Positions 7,061-13,759 of a stretch of 17,437 bases of DNA are shown here, in pieces (positions within the stretch are counted from its first letter, which is position 1; each line of letters starts with the position of its first letter). The notes under the pieces are model-generated. The model ran no database searches and was not told the DNA's origin. It saw only the letters and a list, made by a program, of their open reading frames with translations. The DNA is from JAWCLZ01 sp037443105 (GTDB taxonomy: Archaea > Halobacteriota > JAWCLZ01): the NCBI GenBank assembly GCA_037443105.1, contig JBBIOZ010000031.1, forward strand, positions 1-17,437, read 5' to 3'. The position numbers and the translations under genes were made by a program.

Positions 7061-8062
7061 TTAATTCAAAACTTTCGCTCCATGCTTGCCAACTGAAACA
7101 TTAAGCGAGGCTCTACTTGCTGGGTTGAAAAAACTAGGTGAACTTTTCTGAATGGCATCTCTCAATGGATCTTTAAGCTGTATCAGCCAAGTTTCAGAAG
7201 CACTATCGTAAACTGCAGTGATAGAAATCTTAGCCGAGTCCCAGTAGAAACGCTCAACCTGAGGAAGAGCATTGGCGAGGGGAAGGGCTTTTTCAAAATC
7301 ACTTATATTACCAGCGCTGACCTCAAGTTTGGGATAACTCAGCGAGAAGTCTTGGGTCTTGTGCCAAGTATCATATCTCCTTGCATAAATGCTATTATTA
7401 AAATCATCATCTTCTAGGATCCACCAAACACTTGGATTGCTCGTTGGATAGATACCAGCTGGAAAGGTAGTGGTCGAAGCAGCGCTGTATTTTTCCAGCG
7501 ATCTAAATCCTCCGATAGCTAGGATAAGCAGTAGAAATGCAGCTAGAAAGAACGGGCTTTTTATCTTTCCTCTATATAGCAATAGAATAAGCACAGCTCC
7601 AAATAGCATTATCCCAAAATCCATGTAATGGAAAAGCTCAGCCGCATATTTATCGATGGAGAATGGATAGAAAACCGGAACACCAGAGGTAGTGGAATAA
7701 TCCAGCAATATGTGGCTTAGAGCACCTAGATATGCTGCAAGCAGAATTCGCATGCTGAGTTTTGCATTGATGCTGAGTCCAATTTTAAATTTATTAATTC
7801 TAGAAATAACCCAGCTAGAGGTGAAGAGATAAAGCGCCAGCGCTGAAACTAAGGGGGAAATAAATATGGAATGCGTAACTCCTCGATGAGTGAAAACATA
7901 GAGCTGTGGCATTAGCAGGGGAATAAATGCGATCAATACATCAAAATCAGGGCATACAGCACCAATTAAACAAGCATATATTTCATCGTCATTGCGCTTT
8001 AGAAGTTTTGCACAGCCGAATGCCACTAAAGCATGGGTAATTACATCTATACTTTTCACCAA
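7061..8062 (-). CDS. DUF457/YdjM-family membrane-bound putative metal-dependent hydrolase
   Basis: The family is described as LexA-regulated membrane hydrolases in bacteria (YdjM); the biochemical reaction is unknown. The conserved polar residues are all there: ITHALVAFG with H10, PDFD (38-41), THRGVTHS (H59, H64), and ALSHILLDYST (H117, D121), set between about five hydrophobic helices in the first 190 residues. The last ~130 residues form a soluble, probably extracytoplasmic, domain. The start is TTG (8062) or the adjacent GTG (8059); no SD is visible, so it may be leaderless. It ends about 70 nt before the moaB-like gene begins, and that gene has its own promoter. Confident as to family, not as to role. 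Confidence 0.85.
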   Translation of the reverse strand: MVKSIDVITHALVAFGCAKLLKRNDDEIYACLIGAVCPDFDVLIAFIPLLMPQLYVFTHRGVTHSIFISPLVSALALYLFTSSWVISRINKFKIGLSINAKLSMRILLAAYLGALSHILLDYSTTSGVPVFYPFSIDKYAAELFHYMDFGIMLFGAVLILLLYRGKIKSPFFLAAFLLLILAIGGFRSLEKYSAASTTTFPAGIYPTSNPSVWWILEDDDFNNSIYARRYDTWHKTQDFSLSYPKLEVSAGNISDFEKALPLANALPQVERFYWDSAKISITAVYDSASETWLIQLKDPLRDAIQKSSPSFFNPASRASLNVSVGKHGAKVLN

Positions 8063-8155
8063 ATTAAAGGATGGTGCTCAGAGCAGATAGGGAGGTAACG
8101 AGATATATTGACGAGATTGAAGGGTATGACAGATTCAAGCCCTGAGCCCATTATT

Positions 8156-8171
8156 TTGTTAAATTTAACAA
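8156..8171. promoter_or_regulatory. Perfect 16-bp palindrome, candidate operator
   Basis: TTGTTAAATTTAACAA is an uninterrupted perfect dyad in the 207-bp divergent spacer, about 60-70 bp upstream of the AT-rich promoter of the prenyl synthase. The pattern suits a dimeric helix-turn-helix regulator. No second copy is apparent in the window. Because it is entirely weak-pairing apart from two G/C pairs, chance occurrence in AT-rich DNA is possible. Confidence 0.35.
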
Positions 8172-8224
8172 TAATAAACCTTTCCCTCTAATAAAATATC
8201 AATAATTATATTTAAAATTAAGAT

Positions 8225-8238
8225 AAATATTTTTAAAG
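8225..8238 (+). promoter_or_regulatory. Probable TATA region of the prenyl synthase operon
   Basis: AAATATTTTTAAAG lies 32-45 nt upstream of the ATG at 8270, allowing a leader of roughly 10-15 nt. No clear SD precedes the ATG, only TATAAGAAA. The whole 8161-8269 stretch is very AT-rich, so the exact element is uncertain. Confidence 0.35.
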
Positions 8239-8269
8239 CTTAGAAAGATTTACCTATAATTATAAGAAA

Positions 8270-9106
8270 ATGATCGCTAGCTGGAAGGAATATAGAATAA
8301 TAAACGAGAGCTTGAATGAGCTGGTCAATAAACTTGAAGTTGACCCTGAGATAAAGCAAATGATTGAATATGTACTCTTAGGAGAGGGGAAGAGAAGTAG
8401 ACCTATAATTGTTTTACTCTCAACCGAAATATGCAATGGTAATGCTAAAAATTCCATAAATGCTGCACTTGCAATTGAACTTGTACATGTGGTTTCACTG
8501 ATTCAAGATGATATTCTGGATAAAGTTGCCAGCAGAAGGGGGAAGCCAAGTGCACATAAGCAATTTGGCGTAGAATTTGCAATGCTCTGCAGCGATCTTT
8601 TAATTTCAAAGGCTGTGGAGCTGATCTCAAATTATGAAAAGGCTGTTATTCAAGATTTTGCTAAAGCCGGGCTTTTAATGAGCGAAGGCGAGATTCTTGA
8701 TGTGATGAAGAGGTGGAATAAAGTTTCTGATTACTACAGCTGCATATCCAGAAAAACTGCAGCCTTATTTGCAGCATCAGCCTCCATTGGCGGGATGATT
8801 GCTAGGGGTAAAAAAGATGTTTTTGTGGATAGACTAGCAAGCTTCGGCGCTGAACTGGGAATAGCCTATCAAATTGTTGACGATCTACTTGAATTTCTGG
8901 AAACCCAAGAAATTGCGAAAGCCAAGTTTCTCCCTCTGATTGCAAAAAATACTGCAAATTCACCTGCTGAAGTGGTAAGAGCTATTTTCGAAATTGTAGA
9001 AGGGCATTCCAAGCTAGCTAAGCAGCAGCTCGACTGGTTCAATGAATGCGAGGCTAAGCAGAAACTATTAAAGCTCGTGGATATACTAACCATCGATATG
9101 GTTTGA
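8270..9106 (+). CDS. Trans-isoprenyl (polyprenyl) diphosphate synthase, divergent
   Basis: Such enzymes add isopentenyl diphosphate units to an allylic primer in the cytoplasm. The protein has GEGKRSRP (38-45), the first aspartate-rich motif DDILD (80-84) followed by RRGKP, and QIVDDLLE (201-208) in place of the second motif, where the third Asp is Glu. The usual GK..G.D..GKxTLP loop after it is reduced to a short KAKFLPLI. At 278 aa it is shorter than the ~320 aa norm. The position five residues before DDILD is Val (V75), not the aromatic residue that limits archaeal GGPP synthases, so a longer product or a non-catalytic partner role is conceivable (inference). It is followed after 9 nt by a radical SAM gene. 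Confidence 0.85.
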   Translation: MIASWKEYRIINESLNELVNKLEVDPEIKQMIEYVLLGEGKRSRPIIVLLSTEICNGNAKNSINAALAIELVHVVSLIQDDILDKVASRRGKPSAHKQFGVEFAMLCSDLLISKAVELISNYEKAVIQDFAKAGLLMSEGEILDVMKRWNKVSDYYSCISRKTAALFAASASIGGMIARGKKDVFVDRLASFGAELGIAYQIVDDLLEFLETQEIAKAKFLPLIAKNTANSPAEVVRAIFEIVEGHSKLAKQQLDWFNECEAKQKLLKLVDILTIDMV

Positions 9107-9115
9107 GGGGATTTA

Positions 9116-10300
9116 TTGGAAAAAAGAGTATATGAAAGCCCGCTTTTGAAAATAGATGCGAAGATTTTAAATGGCAAGCTGAAGCTCATAGCCAGAGGCA
9201 TGCTTTCATATGCCGCAGCATCGTTTTTATCCCGCGCAAATCAAATGTTTTCTCAGGAAAAGCCAGTTTCGGTTGGCGAGGAGATCATATTTTCAACTTG
9301 GATGCCGCCTGTTCCAAGTGGAGCTTTCAATCGCTTGATAGCAGCACAGGTTTCATCGGCATTGAAAAAGCGAGTGCCTGAGCAGGTTTCAATTGGAATA
9401 ACCTCGAGCTGTCCCAATAATTGCATTCACTGCAGCGCCGCTGGTATGCAAGCTGGAAGCGAGTTGCAGCTGGGGGAGATTAAAAGCATTATAGAACAAG
9501 CTCTTGAGCTCGGCTGCTATTTGATCACATTTGATGGAGGAGAGCCGCTTTTCCGGCGCGATCTAGAGGCGATGATTAAGCACGTGGATAGAGAAAAGGC
9601 GATTGCTGCTTCCTTTGCTAGTGGATTTGGGTTAACCCTTGAAAGGGCAAAGCAGCTTAAAGAAGCAGGCCTCTATGCGGTTAGAATTAGCTTGGATTCG
9701 CCATATAAAGAGGTGCATGATCGCATTAGAGGAAGAAAAGGGGTATACGAAGATGCAGTTGAGGGGATTCAAAATGCTCTTGAAGCTGGCCTGCTGGTTG
9801 ACTTATTTGTGGTGGTATCGCCCTATAATATCGAAGACCTAGAGGCCTTCTATGAACTTGGCTCCAGCCTCGGCGTGCATGAGCTCTCCCTGTATGAGAT
9901 CGTAGCGGTTGGAAGATGGCTATCCCATGAAACTGAAGTTTTAACAGATCGCGATATTGAGCGATTGAAGCAATTTCACATTTCCAAGAACAAACTCAGC
10001 CAAGGTCCCAGAGTGACAGCCTTCCCATATCTCATGGGACCAGAGATGTTTGGCTGCTTCGCCGGCAGAAAATGGATTCATATAACCCCCAGCGGGGAAG
10101 TTTTGCCCTGTGCTTATACCCCGCTTTCCTTTGGCAATGTTAAAGAGGAGGCTCTTAAAACTATCTGGAATAGATTTGCAAAGCATAAAGCATATTCTAG
10201 GACTGCAAAGTCTTGCTTGATGCGCTGGTCGGTGTTTCGAGAGAAATATATTAAGAGCATTCCAAAGGATGCAAAGCTTCCTTTTAGAATATCTGGATGA
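9116..10300 (+). CDS. Radical SAM enzyme with C-terminal SPASM/twitch-like cysteines
   Basis: An Fe-S enzyme expected to cleave S-adenosylmethionine to a 5'-deoxyadenosyl radical. The N-terminal ~90 residues are family-specific (MPPVPSGAFNRLI). The cluster motif is CPNNCIHC (C99, C103, C106), with the SAM-contacting FDGGEPL (139-145). The C-terminal segment GCFAGRKWIHITPSGEVLPC (313-332) resembles SPASM/twitch regions; with C314, C332 and C367 it could hold an auxiliary cluster. The start is TTG (9116), with SD GAGGGGA overlapping and following the prenyl-synthase stop. The tight link suggests work on an isoprenoid or prenylated cofactor, for example methanophenazine/quinone or core-lipid modification, but peptide substrates are typical of SPASM proteins, so this is open. 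Confidence 0.88.
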   Translation: MEKRVYESPLLKIDAKILNGKLKLIARGMLSYAAASFLSRANQMFSQEKPVSVGEEIIFSTWMPPVPSGAFNRLIAAQVSSALKKRVPEQVSIGITSSCPNNCIHCSAAGMQAGSELQLGEIKSIIEQALELGCYLITFDGGEPLFRRDLEAMIKHVDREKAIAASFASGFGLTLERAKQLKEAGLYAVRISLDSPYKEVHDRIRGRKGVYEDAVEGIQNALEAGLLVDLFVVVSPYNIEDLEAFYELGSSLGVHELSLYEIVAVGRWLSHETEVLTDRDIERLKQFHISKNKLSQGPRVTAFPYLMGPEMFGCFAGRKWIHITPSGEVLPCAYTPLSFGNVKEEALKTIWNRFAKHKAYSRTAKSCLMRWSVFREKYIKSIPKDAKLPFRISG

Positions 10301-10344
10301 GAATTCTATATCTTTTAAAGAAAAATTCGGATTACATACAAAAA

Positions 10345-10383
10345 ATTTATATAAAACTTGTTCATATTAGTTTTTGGGGGTGG
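10345..10383 (+). promoter_or_regulatory. TATA box and strong SD of the membrane winged-helix gene
   Basis: ATTTATATAA (10345-10354) predicts a start near 10376. The G-rich SD GGGGGTGG (10376-10383) then lies 6 nt before the ATG at 10390. Together they argue for the start at 10390 rather than the ATG at 10297 that overlaps the radical SAM stop. TATA and SD are close, so the leader would be very short. Confidence 0.45.
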
Positions 10384-10389
10384 ATTAGA

Positions 10390-11082
10390 ATGTACGAGAT
10401 ATTTGCAGTTGCTGCGATCTTAATAGCTCCAATGATTTGCGGATGGTATGCTAGAATTCAGCAAAACAGAGAAGATTCCACGCAGGAAATTCCTGATGGA
10501 GGCGAAGATATAGCCACATCATCCCGGCTGGCAGAGAGCACTTGCGTGAGCAAAAAACCAGAGGTACCAGAACCAGCGATTGAAATTGAAGTACTAACTG
10601 AATCAGCACTGAATAAGGAATGCGAGGGGCAGTCAATCCAAGAGCAGTTCACAGCATCGCAGGAAACACCAATGCAGCAAATAGCAGCAGAACCAGAGTC
10701 CAAACCAGAAATAGAAACACAAATAACAGAGGAGGAGACAGCAGTAATGGAGCCGCAAATAGAACCGCAGAATCCAATGCCAGTCTCAGTGTCGGAACCA
10801 GCGGACGTATTGGAATCAGCGGATGTGAAAGCAGAGCAAATAGCTGAGGTTCCAGCAGAGCCTGTGTCGATCGACGATCAAAAGCTGAGAATAATTGACA
10901 TTCTTTCGATTGCTGGAGCTCCTAAAACTGTGAGAGAAATAGCACAAGCTTATTATGGAAAGGGTGCTTATAACAAGCGAAAGGATTCAAGGATTCGAAG
11001 AATGCTGGCTGAAATGAGTAGAGATGGATTGCTGATTGAAACAAATGTTAATAATAGCAAAGCATTTGAAATTAAAAAGTAA
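10390..11082 (+). CDS. Membrane-anchored winged-helix protein with Pro/Glu-rich linker
   Basis: I do not recognise the family. The 230-aa product begins with one hydrophobic helix (IFAVAAILIAPMICGWYA, about residues 4-21). About 140 residues then follow, rich in Glu, Pro, Ala and Gln (repeated AEPE/EPQ/SEPAD-like words), surely disordered. The C-terminal ~70 residues (161-230) look like a winged helix: KLRIIDILSIAGAPKTVREI, a KRKDSRIRRML basic helix, then DGLLIETNVNN as a wing. A DNA-binding domain tethered to the membrane by a long flexible arm is the natural reading; a protein-docking wHTH is the alternative. It has its own TATA and SD despite following the radical SAM gene closely. It ends at a T run before convergent trm5. 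Confidence 0.7.
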   Translation: MYEIFAVAAILIAPMICGWYARIQQNREDSTQEIPDGGEDIATSSRLAESTCVSKKPEVPEPAIEIEVLTESALNKECEGQSIQEQFTASQETPMQQIAAEPESKPEIETQITEEETAVMEPQIEPQNPMPVSVSEPADVLESADVKAEQIAEVPAEPVSIDDQKLRIIDILSIAGAPKTVREIAQAYYGKGAYNKRKDSRIRRMLAEMSRDGLLIETNVNNSKAFEIKK

Positions 11083-11087
11083 ATGAT

Positions 11088-11098
11088 TATATTTTTTT
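11088..11098 (+). terminator. T-run terminator after the winged-helix gene
   Basis: Five nt after the stop the plus strand reads TATATTTTTTT, an archaeal-type T-run terminator. The spacer to convergent trm5 is only 26 nt; the minus strand across it is A/T-rich but has only AAAAAAA there, so it favours the plus direction. Confidence 0.4.
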
Positions 11099-11108
11099 AA
11101 ATTTATTT

Positions 11109-12086
11109 CTAAAGGACTTTGAAGTCGAGGCAGATGTTATATTGATATGGCGCATATGGGCGAACTATTCTTTTATTTAATATCTCCACCTTCCTTTTAC
11201 TAGTGCTCGCTGATTTTTCTATTCGCTTTATCGCGCTTTCGAATAGATCATCAACGTGACTGATTGCATAATAATGAACAATGCACTTTTCTTTCGCAAT
11301 CTGCATCGCCTCTGCTAGAAATTCATGCGCAGAATGAGGAAGGTTCATTATTATTCTATCAGCTGTATCTTGGAGCTTTGGCGCTACTTCACGTATATCT
11401 CCATATATAACTTCTATATTACTCAGCTTGTTGAGGGCGATATTTCTTTCTAAAAATTTTATTGCCTCAGGGTTTTTATCGATTGCATATACCCTTCGTG
11501 CTCTTTTTGCAATTTGAATCGCAAATGTCCCAGAGCCCGCGAACATATCTACGGCAGTTTCTTCATCCTTTACTTGCTCTACTACTCTATGGCGCTCGGT
11601 GGATAAACGCGGGCTGAAGTATACTTTAGCTAGGTCGACCTCGAAGATGCTGCCATATTCACGATATATCGTTTTAGTCCTTGGCTCTCCAGCTAGAATT
11701 TTAAACTCTCGCAATCGATACTCTCCACTTACCGGTGTTATTGGATACAGCACGGTTTTTATATTCTTATGCACTTCCATAATCGCTTTAGCTATCTCTT
11801 CACTTTCATATTCGGTGATCGCTATATCTCCTATGACTTCGAATCCGGGAGTGAAACCCAAGATATCTTCGATCCGCGTGCGCTTCCTAGCTTTTTCAAA
11901 TTCCATTTCGATTATTTCAAGCTCAAGATTTGAGCTTGGCTTAGAAATCGGGATATAAAGATACTCTGCATCGCTTTTGATCTTTAATTCATTATCAATT
12001 AAACCCTGCTTTAACAGTAAAATCCTCACTCTTTCACCATCTTTCCTCGGCACCTTTACAGCCAGCGATCTTTTCATCAAGCTCAT
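11109..12086 (-). CDS. trm5: tRNA (guanine37-N1)-methyltransferase Trm5 (archaeal Trm5b type)
   Basis: Transfers methyl from SAM to N1 of G37 in the tRNA anticodon loop, guarding against +1 frameshifting. The N-terminal ~70 residues form the tRNA-elbow-binding D1 domain (LAVKVPRKDGERVRILLLKQ). The FSPRLSTER element (157-165), the SAM-binding DMFAGSGTF (180-188), and the catalytic-loop NLP (N248-P250) are in order. At 325 aa the length matches Trm5b. The ATG at 12086 is 26 nt downstream of a good TATA (TTATATTTAA) with no SD, so the mRNA is leaderless. Its separate promoter shows it is not simply the tail of the coaD operon. Confidence 0.93.
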   Translation of the reverse strand: MSLMKRSLAVKVPRKDGERVRILLLKQGLIDNELKIKSDAEYLYIPISKPSSNLELEIIEMEFEKARKRTRIEDILGFTPGFEVIGDIAITEYESEEIAKAIMEVHKNIKTVLYPITPVSGEYRLREFKILAGEPRTKTIYREYGSIFEVDLAKVYFSPRLSTERHRVVEQVKDEETAVDMFAGSGTFAIQIAKRARRVYAIDKNPEAIKFLERNIALNKLSNIEVIYGDIREVAPKLQDTADRIIMNLPHSAHEFLAEAMQIAKEKCIVHYYAISHVDDLFESAIKRIEKSASTSKRKVEILNKRIVRPYAPYQYNICLDFKVL

Positions 12087-12107
12087 TTTAATTGAGACTC
12101 AAAATGC

Positions 12108-12117
12108 TTAAATATAA
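12108..12117 (-). promoter_or_regulatory. TATA box of trm5 (leaderless)
   Basis: TTATATTTAA on the minus strand is centred 26 nt from the trm5 ATG, with no SD between. It lies just after the hairpin that ends the upstream operon. Confidence 0.5.
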
Positions 12118-12157
12118 GAATGTCTATTAATTTTTTGGGTCTCCCCCCTATCATTCA

Positions 12158-12202
12158 CTTGGAGATTGGGAAAAAGTTATTCTTTTTTATCCCAATCTCA
12201 AG
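12158..12202 (-). terminator. Long hairpin just after the YjjX-family gene
   Basis: CTTGGAGATTGGGA (12158-12171) pairs with TCCCAATCTCAAG (12190-12202): 13 bp with one bulged G around an 18-nt A/T-rich loop. It starts 7 nt beyond the stop of the minus-strand operon, so it is most simply a 3'-end or stabilising stem. No long T run follows it on the minus strand, but CTTTTT lies inside the loop. Confidence 0.45.
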
Positions 12203-12209
12203 TTTTCCC

Positions 12210-12740
12210 CTACTCCTCAAAATATATTTTAAAATTCAGTCTAGGTATAAGCGCCATTAAAATCGCTTGCTCGGTTAATGCGATGCGATCTACAATTCTT
12301 CTTGATAAATAGCCTATCGAACCAATGGTTTCACCTATGTCTTTTATGCCTGTGAGTTCTTCCATCACTGCACCTATCTCTTTTTTCTCTCTCAAAACTC
12401 TCTCCACCACTTTTCTAGGATATTCAAATCCAGCGCCGCATCCGATTGTTATTTTCTCGCCATCATAGATTGTGCAGTATTGCACATCTAAATAGCCTGA
12501 TATAGCATAGGGATTCTTAAATAGACCTGCCTCGATTCCAACTGCTAAATCTACATCACTTTTATATGCTTGCTTTGCCCTTTCAACCGCACCTTTGATT
12601 ACATCGCTGTCGAATGGCTCGCTTCCGACTTTTGAATCCACTGCCACAGATATTACCTCCACGTCCTTAAAAATCTTGGAGAAAACATTTCTTATGGCTT
12701 GAATTTTCACCGGATTTGCAGTCCCTGCGGCAACCCTCAC
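12210..12740 (-). CDS. YjjX/DUF84-family inosine/xanthosine triphosphatase
   Basis: The family hydrolyses non-canonical ITP/XTP to keep them out of nucleic acids. It opens with RVAAGTANPVKIQAI, the usual nucleotide-contact strand and helix, followed by the family's SEPFDSDVIKGAVERAKQA segment and DLAVGIEAGL. The C-terminal half has LTGIKDIGETIGSIGYLS and the basic RIALTEQAI helix, as in PF01931 proteins. The length of 176 aa is normal. It starts at a GTG overlapping the coaD TGA (GTGA), so it is translationally coupled to coaD. A hairpin follows the stop. Substrate range is from family knowledge only. Confidence 0.9.
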   Translation of the reverse strand: MRVAAGTANPVKIQAIRNVFSKIFKDVEVISVAVDSKVGSEPFDSDVIKGAVERAKQAYKSDVDLAVGIEAGLFKNPYAISGYLDVQYCTIYDGEKITIGCGAGFEYPRKVVERVLREKKEIGAVMEELTGIKDIGETIGSIGYLSRRIVDRIALTEQAILMALIPRLNFKIYFEE

Positions 12741-13180
12741 AGCAGCTCTCCCCTTACCCCTATCTTTCCTTCTCGTATACGCGTTGAAGAAATTGGCTTT
12801 CCATCTTCTGCAAGTATGAAATCTATTTTGATGATTTCAATAGGCGGGAGGTTTCTTTCTCTGCGTATTTGATTTATCTTCAAAGCAACGGGATAGGTTT
12901 CGGGTGATACCACGATGTAATCATAGTGCTCGGAAGTTGTATTGCCAAGTGGTTTATTTATTTCCCTTATGACCGCTTGTCTCTGAAAGGTGGTCTCTAT
13001 GAACCGCTTCAGATTTTCATATCGCTCCTTATATGGCCGCACTTCATGACCCTTATGCTTGGCCATTTCATCCGATGTTAGACCTATGTAGACCTCTCCA
13101 AGCTCAAATGCTTTTTTAAGCAGAGCTTTATGTCCCTCGTGGATTGGGTCAAATGTGCCTCCCACAACAACTTTTTTCAT
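12737..13180 (-). CDS. coaD: Phosphopantetheine adenylyltransferase, archaeal type
   Basis: Makes dephospho-CoA from 4'-phosphopantetheine and ATP, the penultimate CoA step. The nucleotidyltransferase signature GGTFDPIHEGHKALL (8-22) with its HxGH-type motif (HEGH) and the C-terminal ISSTRIR are clear. The middle part, YIGLTSDEMAKHKGHEVRPY, matches archaeal/eukaryotic-type PPAT (COG1019) rather than bacterial CoaD. It has 147 aa. Its ATG overlaps the TGA of the upstream protease gene (ATGA), and its own stop overlaps the next GTG, so three genes form a tightly coupled operon. Confidence 0.92.
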   Translation of the reverse strand: MKKVVVGGTFDPIHEGHKALLKKAFELGEVYIGLTSDEMAKHKGHEVRPYKERYENLKRFIETTFQRQAVIREINKPLGNTTSEHYDYIVVSPETYPVALKINQIRRERNLPPIEIIKIDFILAEDGKPISSTRIREGKIGVRGELL

Positions 13181-13686
13181 TTTATTTCAGCCTTCTTCTC
13201 CTCCAGTTCCTGGTTCATTCTTTTTATTTCAGCCAAGATCATTTCTACAACAATTGGCACACTTGCTCTTACCCTCGGGCTTAACTCCATTCCAAATGCT
13301 CCATCGCTTTCAACCTCTACACCGAAGACCACGATTTCATCAGGCATTGCCTCAGGCTGGATAATTTCCCCGACTTTAATAATATCCACGAGATTTAAAT
13401 TGTGGAAAGAAATCGTTGATGTATCTCTATCGAGCAGCTCCTTATCCTCAAATCGATAAACTTCGCCAACCTCTCCATCCACTGTTGTTACCGCATCGGC
13501 GATGATCACCTTTTTAGCATCTTTAATTAAATCAAGAATCGCAATCCCACCAAGCGCGGCATCTATTATCTCTACATTTTTCGGAAGCTTTAGCTCGCGA
13601 AGCCTCTTAATGATATGTATGCCTACTCCTTCGTCGCTTGAAAGGATATTTCCGCAGCCCAGGACCTTGATTTTCACATTTTTCAA
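13177..13686 (-). CDS. [NiFe]-hydrogenase maturation protease (HycI/HyaD family)
   Basis: Clips the C-terminal tail of the hydrogenase large subunit once nickel is in place. LGCGNILSSDEGVG gives the first nickel-sensing residue (E19), IIADAV the second (D64), and ISFHNLNL the histidine (H95); FGVEVE corresponds to the family's GIQP-like strand. 169 aa if started at the TTG (13686). The GTG at 13677 (VKIKVLGCGN) is 27 nt from TATATA (13701-13706) and would suit a leaderless start, giving 166 aa. The C-terminal MNQELEEKKAEIK tail is charged. No hydrogenase subunit is in the window, so its client lies elsewhere. Confidence 0.9.
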   Translation of the reverse strand: MKNVKIKVLGCGNILSSDEGVGIHIIKRLRELKLPKNVEIIDAALGGIAILDLIKDAKKVIIADAVTTVDGEVGEVYRFEDKELLDRDTSTISFHNLNLVDIIKVGEIIQPEAMPDEIVVFGVEVESDGAFGMELSPRVRASVPIVVEMILAEIKRMNQELEEKKAEIK

Positions 13687-13697
13687 TTTTCATCTCT

Positions 13698-13756
13698 TAA
13701 TATATAAAGTTATTATTAAATAGTTGCAATAACTAGATTGGAGGAGCACTGGTGAG
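13698..13756. promoter_or_regulatory. Divergent promoter of the protease/coaD operon and the dehydratase operon
   Basis: A shared AT block (TAATATATAAAG, 13698-13709) provides TATA sequence for the minus-strand operon and probably the plus-strand one. AGTTATT (13708-13714) and AATAACT (13728-13734) are perfect inverted arms 20 bp apart centre to centre, a possible operator. GGAGGAG (13740-13746) and GGTGAG (13751-13756) are SD-like sequences before the ATG at 13760; the latter is very close (3 nt), the former far (13 nt). Confidence 0.4.
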
Positions 13757-13759
13757 AAT

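Noticed and set aside
8071..8145. A 24-codon plus-strand frame (MVLRADREVTRYIDEIEGYD...) between the DUF457 and prenyl synthase genes
   Set aside because: It has protein-like composition and an ATG, but no SD or TATA of its own and no family I recognise. It overlaps the upstream region of the DUF457 gene; it could be a remnant, but I cannot support it as a gene.
10297..10389. Start of the winged-helix gene at the ATG overlapping the radical SAM stop
   Set aside because: The ATGA overlap is tempting, but a TATA box and a strong SD lie inside this stretch and no SD precedes 10297.
10560..10860. Apparent repeats rich in CCA/GAA/GCA words
   Set aside because: They are not regular in unit or period; they follow from the Pro/Glu/Ala-rich disordered linker and are not a tandem-repeat array.
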